NCBI GenBank assembly: GCA_035582835.1
Contig: JAYKAV010000112.1
Span: 2,044,265 to 2,108,264 of the forward strand
Reading direction: 5' to 3'
Origin: Phoebastria nigripes
Lineage: Eukaryota; Chordata; Aves; Procellariiformes; Diomedeidae
Length of the DNA: 64,000 nucleotides
The translations under genes and the position numbers were made by a program. Positions 50,001-62,645 of the stretch are shown piece after piece (within the stretch, counting starts at the first letter, position 1; each line of letters opens with the position of its first letter). The notes beneath the pieces were generated by a model, which made no database searches, was not told the DNA's origin, and worked only from the letters and a program-made list of their open reading frames with translations.

Positions 50001-53000
50001 ACTCTTCCAAAATGTTAATTTTTTTCATTCTAGAGCTTATATCTTGATTGTTGATGGAGTGAGACTCTCTGATTAAATCTGTTACTGGGATTTGTATGAG
50101 GCTGGTACTTGATCAGCTAAAAATACCTAAATAATTAGAGTCCAGTTTAGATTATGATCATTCTGTGCCCTCCTCACCCCTTGTATATCACACCAACACA
50201 CCACAAACACTGTTCCCATAAGCTTGAAACTAGTCTAATAAACTGTGTAAGGGATAAAATCTCCTTCAGTTACCAAAAGGCTTGACTTCACCAAAGTGGG
50301 CAATCCTATTTCTAATTCTTAAACTGTTCTGGAAATAAGTATTAAACTCCCCTTTTATATTTCAGTCCAAACCATTCAGTATGAAGTATGCCTAAAAAAA
50401 TTAATAACAGTAGAACCCTTTACATGCAAACAGCATCACAGAAATGTTAAGCATTATGGTTTAAGACTGGGACATGGGACAGAGCTGTTCAGGGAAACAG
50501 GAGAGAAATGGGAGCAAAACCTCTGAAGGGTGGGAGTGTCCCTCTTTCTGCACTCAGCCACAGACCATAGGTGAACATGCCCAGAAATGTTCTTTCTGTA
50601 TGCCCTTGCCATGCTCAGATTAAAAGTGCAAAGAGAAGGCTTTGAGATACTGTGTTTTAATAGGAAATGTCCCAAACATTAAAGTGACACCCATGATGTC
50701 TGTTTATTTAGTCTGCAATTTGGTGCACTTGAAGAACATTAAGAAAGGGTAATCTTTTCAGAGTTTGAAGTTCATTTTCAATAAAAGAATATTTTTTCCA
50801 GCCCAGCTCACCACTGAAAGGAAAGTTTAATCAACAACTCAATTGCCAAAGATTACCCTGCAAAGGGCTGTCTGATGGATTCAGCCGCCCCTTTAGTTGT
50901 GTGACAAATGAGTGAAAGAAGAAATGCTCCCTGAAATACGGTTCCCTCTTCCTGAACCAGAATATTCACACACCTGATCTCAAAACACGAAGAGTAATTC
51001 TGGGAAGCACAGGCCACCTTTAGCTTCCCTGATTCGTCATATCTTACCCTGGACAAGTGGGATAGAAGGAGGACAGAATTGTCCTTTGTTTAGGTGGAAC
51101 ATCTTCTGAACAGGCTTTTGATCATTTGAAGAGGTACAGGCCATGCTCATGGCTAGTTTTGATCTTGATGGAAATAAATACTCCCACAGCAATTGCTGCA
51201 TGATGTGTGCTGTTTGTTCCCCACATTGCATGGTGTATAGATTATAAAAAGCCAGGAATTACGGCAATTCCAGGAGAGCCCTGGAAGGCTTAAATGTTAC
51301 GTTAACATTACTCCTTGACAGATACTGCTTGTTTTTGCACCACGTGTGCAACTTGCATTCTAGTTTCAAAAATTGGTAAAAATGTCTCAGATACCCTGTG
51401 GGAAGGAACTGAAAGTAGTGGAATGGTCTACCGTTTTCCAGCGAAGCCATTTTGAAACCTACACATTCTCATTTTGTGGAAATAATGCAGAAAGAAATAA
51501 ATGAAGTCTGCTGGAGAAAACCTGGTAAAATAAACAGCATATTTAATATGCAGTGTATATTCAAACCCCTTGCGGTATCATCAAGACCAACACAAGCCTT
51601 CTGTGAGGACAATAATTCTCACATGCGTGTCCTGAAAGTTTGCCTTGCTTTCAGCACGGCTTGGGGTGAGCGGAGTAGCACCATTAGGGCTGCCTGTAAC
51701 TTTCCCTGAAGTAGCTCTGCCAGCGTGGAGCTTCATGTTTTCAGAGGCTGCTCAGGAGCCAAATGGGAGGGATTTACTTCACACTACGTACAACACTGGC
51801 TTTTGGGGCCTACGGGATGGCATATCGTGGCTCACCTTCCCATTCTCCACCAGCCTCCTTTGTTTCCACTCTCCGTGCTCCTGCTCCCCCTCCAGCTCCT
51901 ACCTTTATTCCTAATAGTATCTGGGAGGTAGAAGAGCTCAGGAAATGCTTCCCCACTTTTGAGCTTTTTTCTTTTCTTAATCTGAGTTTATCTTTCCCAG
52001 CAGCATTGAGGTTGTACCTTCAAAGACCCCCAAAATAAATATACAAACCAAAATACAGAATGATTAGGTTTACAGTGGTAGTAAAATATGTATCTTTGAA
52101 AACTTTCCAAACTGTTTTATGTCTAGAAATACTTTGAATAACTTGTTCTTTTGTGAGAATTTGCTTTGATACTTTCATAAAGTTATACGCATGATGGTTA
52201 CATGGAGAAAATACAATGAAAGAAGCAAAGTCAACATTGAGATTGTCACCACAGATATAATGGCTATTCAGGTTAACACTGGCAAAATATTTCAGCAAGC
52301 AGTCACAATTGTCTCCATAGCTGAACACTTTGAGTCAAAAAAAAAAAAAAGCTCTTCTCATCACTGCCTCAGCAGGAATCTCGGAGGAGCCTCCTTCCAC
52401 AGGAGGATGGAAGCTCACCTTCTTCACTACAGCATTGCCCTCTGGCTGCTTTAGGAGATTATTTCACTGATTCCTTGCTATTATAAAGAGTGAAAGACAG
52501 CTAACCTCACACTAAAAACAAAACATACAATTATCATGTAGCATTTTCTTTCCCTGAGAAAATATTTATCTGTCTCACTGTGCCTATTCTGGCTCCTTGG
52601 AGGCTAGTTCCAGTCCTGCTGTATTCCAAATAACTTCTTACACTCAGTTAAAGGAAGGGCTGGAGATGTTTGTCTTGGCCCATCCCCAGAGATCCCTTCA
52701 TGCCTCCTCCTCGTTCTGCACTGATGGGTTATCTCTTCTGGTTCGATCAAACATTCCGCAATCAGAAACACAGCATGAAATTAGAAAGAACGCATCTCAT
52801 TTTAGAAAACCAGCTGTAGATCTGTTCTCTTCCCATCACTTTTGGTGGAAGACTCTTCATTCTTACTGAATATCGCTGCTTCCCATTTCTTTTGGGACTC
52901 TTCTGTTGGCTTCTGTTTCTCTTAGAGCATTCGCAAAGACATCCCGATTGCTATGATCGCGCCACAACTGCACTTCCACAGCCTCTTCTCTTGGTGTGTC

Positions 53001-56000
53001 AAGAGGGCTAGGGTTCATGTCCTGTTGCAGACAGGGCCTGATGAGAAGCTCTGTCTTTGATGAGCCATAACTATATGCTCTTAAACTGGGCCACTTTAGA
53101 AAAAGGGATGGCCAAAGCATGCAAGGAAGTCACAGGGGAAGTAGAGGTAGAGGTGGGTGATACATTGCAGTGGGCAGACTTTTGGTCGCTGTTATCTGGT
53201 GAGCAATGTAACTTGAAATGCTAATCAGAACAGTCACTCCTAAGGAGATTGCTGCTGGAAGAAACAATGCTGTTGGGATTGACAGGGAAAGTACAGTGCC
53301 CACTTTGCCCTGTAATTTAAGGCTTTACTTAGACAGCAGACAGGTTGGGTTTTATTTGAGAGACACAGAGAGAGAGAGAGATTCCAAATGCATAATTCGA
53401 TGTGGTAAAAAACCAAGGTTGTTAACTTGTGAGTTTAGTAAGACAAACGCACAAGGACAAGCTTAACTCCTGTGGAAATAGTAAAGAAATAAAAATGAAT
53501 AATCACTGAACAGAAGAAACAAAGAAAGAGAAAATTAAAAGTCTGTGAACATATGTTAATCGCTGTACTTATTATATTAAAGTACACTATTAAGGTCTCC
53601 TAAGAATACTTGATATCTGAAAAAAAAAATTAAACAAATTATAAAGATACTCAATAGTATTCACATATTACAACAAAAGATGTGTCAACTTTATAAGCAT
53701 AGTTCTTGAGGCATTAGNTTATTGAAAACAGAATCTCAACTTCCCTGTTCACGAAAATACACTCTCAGAGACTGCACACAATAAGACTTTATGCGCATAA
53801 TCTCTGTATTAAAGAGTTTGTTTTAATGAGAGAGGGCCTTTTGGCTAAAGAAGTGGAAGAACATTTTGAAACATCTTTTATGCCATTGGCAAGCTAGAAA
53901 ANCAGAGGTTACCATGATGTTTTTATGCGTACTGTCACTCTTAGCACAGGAACAGCTGTAACAGAATGGGAGACAGGGCACTGGTGAAAAAACAGACACT
54001 CATCTCAGGCTGAAGGATCAGGTAGAGTGAGGGTCTCACGCAGAATCATGAGCGAGAGGAAAGATGGTAAGGAGCACTTTGTAAGGAGGCAGGTGGCAAA
54101 ATCAGATGGGTAAAAGTCCTGTTCCAACTGTTCCCCTCCAGTGTCATTTTAGGGTATCTCCTCAGGTTGTGTTATATCTTAAGAACCCACATACCACTCT
54201 ACTACAGTATCTAAGTGTCCCAGAAAGTTGCTCCTTATCCTTACAACACGCTGGTTGGGAAGAAAAAAAAGGTATAACCTTCTTTTTCTTTCTCAGAAGC
54301 TGAGATATTGAGGGCATCGGTGTCTTCTCCAGGGTTGTGCGGGAAAGCTACAGCTCACCAGGGATTTAAACCCCACTCTTTCAAACCCTCTCCCATTTGA
54401 AACCATCCTGCCACCCATCAGTGAACATTTTCAAGGGTCAAAATAAATACATACATACAATTCAGCATTTGTTGTGCTTTTCCTCAAAAGAAGCACTAAC
54501 TCAGTGATTGCATCCCCACAGCTGAATAAAGGGAGACTAAAAACATAGCTCAAGCACCACACACCCAGTCATTCACCTTGCTTCATTGCCAGCTGACTTC
54601 CTTACCCTGTTCCTTCCAAGGTAAATCTGCCACAGAGGCAGCTAAAACTAAGAAATGTAGACGTACACGAGTCAGTGCCACTCAGTCTTGGGGACAAGTA
54701 TTGGTCCCTGGACATCATTGATTTAGCAGAATGGACATACCCAGGTCACAAAGTCTAAATTCATTAGAACACAAATAGGATCCAAAAGGAAAGCTTAAAG
54801 TGCTGGATGACAGAAATCAAGTAAATAAATGAAGCAACAGTGAGTGAGGGAGTTATATCCTCTATCCACAGGATGTGAATAGGTGTTACTGTCATTAAAC
54901 AAAACGATGCACGAAAAAGCCGACTGTGCACAAAGTAGTAGAAAAAGCTTGTTTGTAAAAGCCCTCGTTTGCATTTGAGGGAAATGCAAATTTTTAACCG
55001 CTCTAAAAATGAGAACAAGACTGTTTTGCCACATAGGCCCGGAGAGACACTCTGCAATGACAGCCTCAGCTGTGCTCAAGCCTTTCTTGCTCTTGGGCTC
55101 CAGAGGAGCCGGGGCAGCCCTGCACCCCTCTACNCTGCTGGCTCAGGCAAAACCAGACCCCTCTCTGCTTCTGCATTACTGGAAGCATGCTTTGAGGGGA
55201 GGCTGAGACTCCATATTAGAAATATGTAACACCTAAGACTGTGCTGGCTGCCTTCAGCAGGCCGAGCCTAGTCTTCCCACATTTCCAAGCTGAGGACACT
55301 CCGGTTCACAGCTTACCTCTTCAGAGGAAAATACAGCAGGCAAATGCCTTCAGGCTTCATCTAGGCTGCACAACACAAGCATAGAGACATTTCAAAAGGG
55401 TAAGTATCTGGGNCCTATCCTTGCCTCAGTTTCTTCACCTCTTGGGCATTTTTTTTTTAAATTTTGGTCTGGTTTTGTGGGTGGTTCCAAGGTAATCCCT
55501 GGGCTCCGCTCATCCAGGTCATACTTCCTACAAGCCTTCTTGTGTTAGGTGGTTTGACACTCAAAATAGCTCTAAGACCCTACTTTTCAAGCCACAGTTG
55601 TTCAAATTCCAGCTCCCCCTAGATTTCAGTCCATTCTTTTTTGATATGAGACTCATATTAAATCACCTATTGACACTGATAGTTCTTCACTGTCCCTAGT
55701 CTGGGGAAACAGTGACACCAGATGAAATAGCAGAAAGCTGATTGCCATTCACTGGGCCATTCAATGATAGCAATTTCAGGAGTCCAGGCTGTTCCTATCA
55801 GTTTTATATGAGCACATTCCTCTTATACTCACAAACTCCATCGCTCCCCAGTTGGGGAAATTCAAAAGGAGCCTACCAGAAATCCTCAATACCAGATATC
55901 ATTAGAAAAAAAAATAATGAAAGAACCTAAAGAAGAAATTGTAAGATCTATTTTGCAAAGCTCATTAGGGAAGATGAAATATAGTCATGCAATGATGTGT

Positions 56001-56005
56001 AAGAC

Positions 56006-56048
56006 AAACTCACTCCCTAACGCAGTTTAAACTCACTCCCTAACTCAG
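56006..56048 (+). repeat. Tandem duplication, 23-bp period
   Basis: AAACTCACTCCCTAACGCAG (56006-56025) recurs as AAACTCACTCCCTAACTCAG (56029-56048), with one mismatch. Confidence 0.9.
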
Positions 56049-57227
56049 CATCTCTTCTAGCACTGCAGGATTAATAACTGATACTGGAACATAATTTTTT
56101 ACACTATATTAGAAAGAATAAAAAGTAATTCCGCTACTACTTGTGAACTGGTTATACTGTCGTCAATCAAAAGAGATTAAAATGGGTGTAGCTTGCGTGG
56201 GAAAAATACTTTATCTCCAGTGCAGTTTCACTTTCTAACTAGAAATGAAATAGATAATATATGTAGATGACAACACAGGCACTCCTGATATGTTGTGCCT
56301 AAATCCCCCANCACCAGGCAGGTAATTAGAAGTAAGGACAGCCGCATCTCCAACCCAAGTGAGGAAGGCGCTCCATCTGTTGCCATGGTAACACTCCCAC
56401 CTCTGCTCTCCACCACTGCTGGTCCCCTCCCCGTTGCTACAGTAACCACTTGACATCAGTCCCCCTTCTCCCACCCCTGCATCCCACCGTGGCCCACAGC
56501 CCCGCTTGGACACCCACCCATCCTTTGGCCACGCGCTCCAGGCACACACTGCTGTCGGCACCATGGAAATTTAATGCAGGGAGATGTAGGGAAAGCACCG
56601 GTTTCTCTCAGACAGAACAGGCTGCGGAAGTGCTGTTTGTTTTGTTTGGACACACTTATGCAGGGTTATGCTATAGGGGAAAGTCATGGGGTCAGTATAA
56701 TGCTTGTACGTCGCTTTCTGTGGTACATGGACTCGGGCTGATCCTTTGCCCAGCAGTGAATGTCACTGGTAATTAACTCTAGAGCAGTCTTTTTGCTGGT
56801 ATTTTTTTCCTTGTATTATTTAATGACAGAAGAGAAACAATAATATTGACCCAGCCACATTTCTCTAACTCAATGTATTTTGGCTTATTCAGTCTGCATT
56901 TCTTTCACTTCTGAATACTGTTCTTAAACTGGTAGAGGTTTTATTTTTATTTCTATTTTGCTTTTCTTTTTCCCAACTTCAACAAAATGAAGATGAAAAT
57001 AAATGTTTTGCTTGGGATCCTACAGTATTTCTCTCTGAATCCTGCTAAAAGTTCTCCAGCCTTGAGCATTTTCCACTGCAAAGAATATAAACTTCATAAG
57101 CTTTCCAGCACAAGTTTTCTGAACTTTTCTTAACCACTTTAAACTTTCCCAGATTATTACAGCTCCTTTCGCCAGCGGAATAGCACAAATCTTTCATGGT
57201 CTATCCCACTGCTGAACTGTAAGTAGC

Positions 57228-57267
57228 AGACAACTGGAAGTCCAGCAAGAAGACAACTGGAAGTCCA
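57228..57267 (+). repeat. Tandem duplication, 23-bp period
   Basis: AGACAACTGGAAGTCCA occurs at 57228-57244 and again, identical, at 57251-57267. Confidence 0.9.
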
Positions 57268-60200
57268 AGGGCTAACACTGGTTTCCATTTTTACCTAATA
57301 GCAATACATACTTANGCTGTTTTCTTCACTTGAGCATCTCCAAACTTGGTGTTGTTGTAGCACGAGAGAAAACCTCAGCTCTGATTCAACAACAACTTAT
57401 GCCAATACAGGAAAAAAGAGATCTCTNTTCTATGGCAATTTTCTATTTCACTGTTACTCTCTAAAACATATTTCATAATGCCCAGCTGTGAAGTTTTTCT
57501 TTAACAGTGTTTCATGAAACAATTCATAATATACATTTCAATTGCCTATGAAAGGGAAAAGTTATTATAGCAGTTTCAATACCAAAAACTAGACCATTGT
57601 GAACAACGTGAAAGAAGTGGACATGCTTTTTGCTAATGGAACCCTGTGTGAATCCTTACTTTTTAATTTCCTAGCATAACAGTAAGAACGAAAACAAAGG
57701 ACCCAAAGTACAAATTGTTCTAAGTAGATTCTTCTCATTCTTAAAATGTGGAATGAAAGCCATGAGATAGTTGAAATTGTTCTGGAGGCAATAATTGCAT
57801 GAAAAATGAGCTAAGGACTGTGAGAATTCTTGAAAGCAGCTATTGAACAACTGAATTTTTAATTATGCATTTTTTAAAAAGCAACCATCAGTCCTAGTTG
57901 ATAAATACATACATATAAGTCAGCTGTCATTAGAGTGAACAAAGCTTGAGGAGCAATCCTAATGCAGTTTATCTCTTTCTCTAAACCCATAAAGAAGAAC
58001 ACTCATCAGAGTTGCAAAATGGCCACNTGCTGCAACTTTGCTCATTTGAATTTAGTGACCTTCATAATAAAAGTGGCATTACCATTCTGGGAGAAATGAG
58101 CGATCAAATATTAAACCAAAGAATTTTCTCATCTGAACCTTCATTTGAGGTTCTTTTCATCTTGTTCTTATTACAATACACAGATTTAGGAGTGCTTCAG
58201 AGATGAATGAGACTGAGCAATCACAACAGCAAACATGGGAACTGTTCTACCTGATTTTATGTTCTTTGATAATAAGCCAACGCTAATTACTCTGCAAGTG
58301 AGAAAAGAACTTGAAGTTCTGCAAATTTAAAAAAAAAAGGCTCCCAGGGGACTCTGGGACAGTTGCCAGTGCTATACTGGTGAATCTAAAATTAAAGAAA
58401 ACTGATCATGATTGTGTTTTAAAGAATGAAGACTAAATGTACAACTGATGGCTTTTTCCAAAGCATGACAATCTTTATCTAGATGAGGGTCAGCAAAGGC
58501 AGGTGGGCATTCCTCAAAGCATTTATGTACCCAAATCATACTTTTAACAGCTCTAAGAAGCTTGAGTTCAGGANAACAACTCAGGAAAGCTCTGACCAAA
58601 TTTGCTGAGGTGTTGAGGTGCTTCAGACACCTTAAATGCCTAAAGATATGCTATGGAGAAAACTCAGCAGAGTCCTCGTGATGTGAGAGGTGAGCTACCT
58701 CAGGAGATAGCCTGAGGGGCCTGAGGTGATAGCTGAGGTGACACGTGATAGCCAAAGGGGTTTGAACCCTGAGCTCCCACATCCCAGAACAGAATATTGT
58801 TGGGTACAGGCTGAGGGAGAAGAATGTTCTGGATGGCAGCACATTTCACGCTTTCCATTGAAGATGTGTCGTTGTGTCACCAGAAAGATAAGTTGTTTCA
58901 CAGAGCCAGGAGAACAAGAAAAAAGTCGCTTTGACTGCAATCATCAAACTTGCTACTTGCAAGTTAGCTGAAGAGTGGGANATAAGCAAGAGTTTACGCA
59001 CTTCACGTTAGTCAATTACTGGTTAAAAAAAGAAAAATAACATGCTAAAGCTTTGTCCTTCTTAGTTCTCCAACCCTGTCTAAGAAAGCACTTTCTGGCC
59101 CTGACTTCCAGTTTCACAGAGGTATTTACGGCTATGCAAAAGTTGGTGCTTCAAAGCACGTCCTCTTCCATCAAATGTACTTTTTGTTAATTTAGGTACC
59201 CTAGAACTCAGAATAGTGCCTGTTATAAATACTGAAATGGGAATGAATCTCAGAACTTTCCCAGTGTTTGGGTGGGCTGGGAGGCAGTCAAGTGTATGAA
59301 TTACATTCTCAGAGACAGGTCATGAATGCCAAAGCCTGGGATGTATGCCACAGCTTTTAAGACCTCTCATTTCAATTTGACAGGAATTGCAATAGATCAG
59401 GAAATGTAGCAGGAAAAGGGCACATTTACACCAGACCTTGAAAGTTTCCATAATATTTTAGAAATCAATTATTTCTCATAACAAAGACTGAAATAAAAAA
59501 GCCATTCAAGCCAGTTGAGTAAAACTTGATATTTGATACAGTTCAGTCATATTTTTACACAGAAAACTAAAGAAATTAGAAATAAGGGCACAAAGCTGAT
59601 GTGACATTAAAATACATTTATGTGGGTGAGAATTCTGAAGTAGACCAAAAGATAATGTAATCAAATGGCAAACGGCCTAAACTGATCAAGATGAATAGCA
59701 AGCAAATGGAAGTAAATGATCAAAGTGTAACACCTGCTGCCACAGACAATATCTATGTTAGAAGTATATTAATAACCTGAAGCATCATCTCCATTCCTAT
59801 CAGGGACCCAAATATTAAATCTATTAATCACAAGCAAGCCTCCACTCCTGCCAGAAATATTTTCATATATGCACCCAAGTGACTTGCACTCCACACATTG
59901 ATGGATAAGGAAAGCTTATAACGAACATTAGGAACCACATGGACAACTCAGCATAAGGTTGGTCTAAATTATACCCCCCAGACTTATAATGCTAAAAGCC
60001 CCAAATCTGGGAGTTAAACAAGGTTCAGTTTAGAAATACAGTTCTATTATGTGATTAAGAGTTTCTACATCAAAATCGTTTTAGTATATTNCAGGTGAGG
60101 TTCTTAATGTCACCAGACATTGTGGGATTTGACTTGTCCTGTTATAGAAATCTATTTTCAGTACATACACCAAAAGCAGTATCAATGTCAAGTAAATGAA

Positions 60201-62109
60201 TCAGACTGACTTCATAATTATTGTTTTTATTTCAGTCAAAAAAGTACAGCCATTTCTGAGTATGAAGTTACAATAGCAACATCATCTTATTTAACGTTAT
60301 AAAAAAAGTTCTTGCAAACTCTTGAGAGAAGTTCTTGTGACTTGGATCAAAAGCACAAAAGTTGCAAGAAGGGTAGCTTTGTGTTAGAAAACATGCCTTT
60401 ATCTATGCTGAAAATCTGCCCAAACTGTGACCAAAAGAAACAAAACAAAAAACCAAACAACAGACCCAAATCACAGTCTGTATGTTCTTGGTAGACATTT
60501 TCTAGATCCCTGCAGCTAAATTTCCCAAAGAATCTGTCCAAAATAGACAATTTTCTCTGCTGGCAGTAAACAGGACTTTCTTTGTGATCATTGCTCTGAA
60601 GTGCTGAGGCCTTAGCTACAGAGCAAAGAGAAAATATCCTGTCTTTTTCAACCTGCACATTCTTTTATTTCCATGCACTGTGGGTGGAGGACAGTTCTTT
60701 CGGATTACACCTTAGCAGAACCCAGCAAAACTTCATTGCAACACTCCCAACCAGGTGAAAGAGAAAATGGGGAAAAGAACTTGACTGAAAGAATTTCCAT
60801 TAACTTTTGAGTTACACAGTTTCACTGAGATCTTGCATCACACCAGGTATTTCAGAGGATATTCACTCTTTGCTATTTACAGTGGAATATGGCACGGAGA
60901 AATCACTGTGACTATGCACACAGGTATTCCAAAATATACGTATACTGCCGTGTTGTTGCAGGTAAATACTGACTTTTATAGCAATAAACTGATAAAACCA
61001 ATAAATTAAACTGAGTAAAATATTGACTGATAAGCACATGGTTCTGACAAATGCTAGAAAATGAAGGATAAAGATAGGACATTAAGAGGTTTCTGAGAAA
61101 AATGGTAGCAATTTTGGATTTAGAGAGACCCAAATTTCTATCAGAAAATGTACAAGTAAATTCTTCAGGCTTTACCAAAACAGCAACAATAACTGAAGAC
61201 ATTTATAAAGCATTCTTGCTTCTGCAAAACCTAAGGAGACTTCATGTTTGATAAAAGTAAGTTGAATCGATGGTCCCATTATGCATAAAACCTCCACAAT
61301 CACTCAGATTTTCTTCTTTTTTTTTCTCCCAGCGTAAGCTAAACATTATTTTTCTTTTTCTAACTGATATTCATAAAGCACAATGGACAGAATTTGAGAT
61401 ACCTATTTAGAATTTTCATTACATGTTCAATTTAGAAATCCAAGTTCCATTCTGAACCTCTTGTGCTCAGTTCCTATTTTTATCAGGGTATTTCTCCATT
61501 CTNTAAATTCACTGGATATATCAATGTTCTGTCTCTGGACTACTGCAGAAATATGCTATATAATTTCTAAAGCTGTTCAAAATTTGTGATCCTCAGGTTC
61601 TCAAGTAGTGGTGCTATTCTTTTTTGTCTTTTACATACTGAGCAATTTTTTTTTTTCTATCTGCTTTTAAACATTTTGTAGCTCACCGTAACCTAAATAG
61701 GAACTAGTAAAATTGCAAAATTTTTCTCAAGACTGCACTCCAGACTTGGCTATCACTAGAGATCTTCCTTTTTAATTTATCAGTTGAAGATAAAACAGTC
61801 AGTATGTCATTTTACACTAGCACAGAATCTGAATTTGTATGTTTGATGGTTGCACCTCTGTGCTAGAATCAAGCTCCAGCTCAAACAAAAGCAAGAGTGT
61901 TGTTTTAGAGGTCTCTCCATGAAGAAGGTCTGCGCACCTTCAAACCCCACTGAATTCTGCGGGAGTACAGTGCCCTTAGATGCTCTCAAAGCCTGCAAAA
62001 ACTCAGCCCTCGAATTGATTATGAAATGGTGCAGACTGGAGTTCAATACCTGCTGCGGGGAGTGTAAAACAGCAGGGACTGCCAGGCCAAGAGTAAGACA
62101 CTGGCAGAA

Positions 62110-62645
62110 CAGCAGGACCCACAAGTGCTGGGGGAGCTGGCAGATGTGACTGCAAGGCTACTCTGGATAATCGCTGATCAATCATGGTGATCGGGAGAAG
62201 TGCCCGAAGACTGGAGGGAAGCAAATGTCACTCCTATCTCCAAGACAAGCAGGAAGGAGGAACCAGGGAACTACAGGCCGGGTCAGCCTCGCCTCGATCC
62301 CTGGGAAGGTGATGGAGCAGCTAGTCCTGGAAACCACTTCCAGGCATATGAACGACTGGAAAATCATCAGGAGTAGTCAGCATGGATTCACCAAGGGGAA
62401 GTCATGCTTGACCAACTTGATAAACTTCTGCGATGACGTGACTGGCCTGGTAGATGAGGGGAGAGCAGCGTCTACCCGGACTTCAGTGAGGCCTTTGAGA
62501 CTGTCTCCTGTAAGATCCTCATAGACGAGCTGTTGATGTTTGGGCTGGACGAGCAGACAGCNAGGTGGGTTGAAAACTGNCTGTATGGTTGGGTCCAGAG
62601 GGTGGTGATCAGTGGCACGAAGTTGCCTCCTGGCAAGAACCAAGA
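62110..62645 (+). mobile_element. CR1 LINE ORF2 fragment, reverse-transcriptase core, decayed
   Basis: The plus strand encodes, across shifted frames, a [19 protein letters not shown] block, [50 protein letters not shown], then [10 protein letters not shown] and LIDELL-like segments, and RVVISGTKLPPG. This is the central part of the CR1 reverse transcriptase, upstream of the catalytic FADD motif. Both ends are missing: it stops abruptly before the catalytic block and has no 3' UTR. Frameshifts and Ns (62562, 62580) are present. Confidence 0.93.

Larger units (their letters stand above)
50001..62109. other. AT-rich intronic sequence with short tandem repeats
   Basis: No gene or repeat family was recognised in these 12 kb beyond short simple repeats: an A run near 52337-52350, (GA)n at 53366-53381, and two 23-bp-period tandem duplications listed separately. 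GC content rises locally at 55030-55210 and 56320-56560, without exons that I can support. Confidence 0.45.

Noticed and set aside
52863..53120. Minus-strand 85-codon frame with a charged C-terminal half (REEAVEVQLWRD)
   Set aside because: It reads somewhat like a protein, but I could not link it to any family, and it lacks splice or start support.
62225..62643. Plus- and minus-strand frames near 62.4 kb as host genes
   Set aside because: The plus frame is a CR1 reverse-transcriptase remnant and the minus frame is its shadow.
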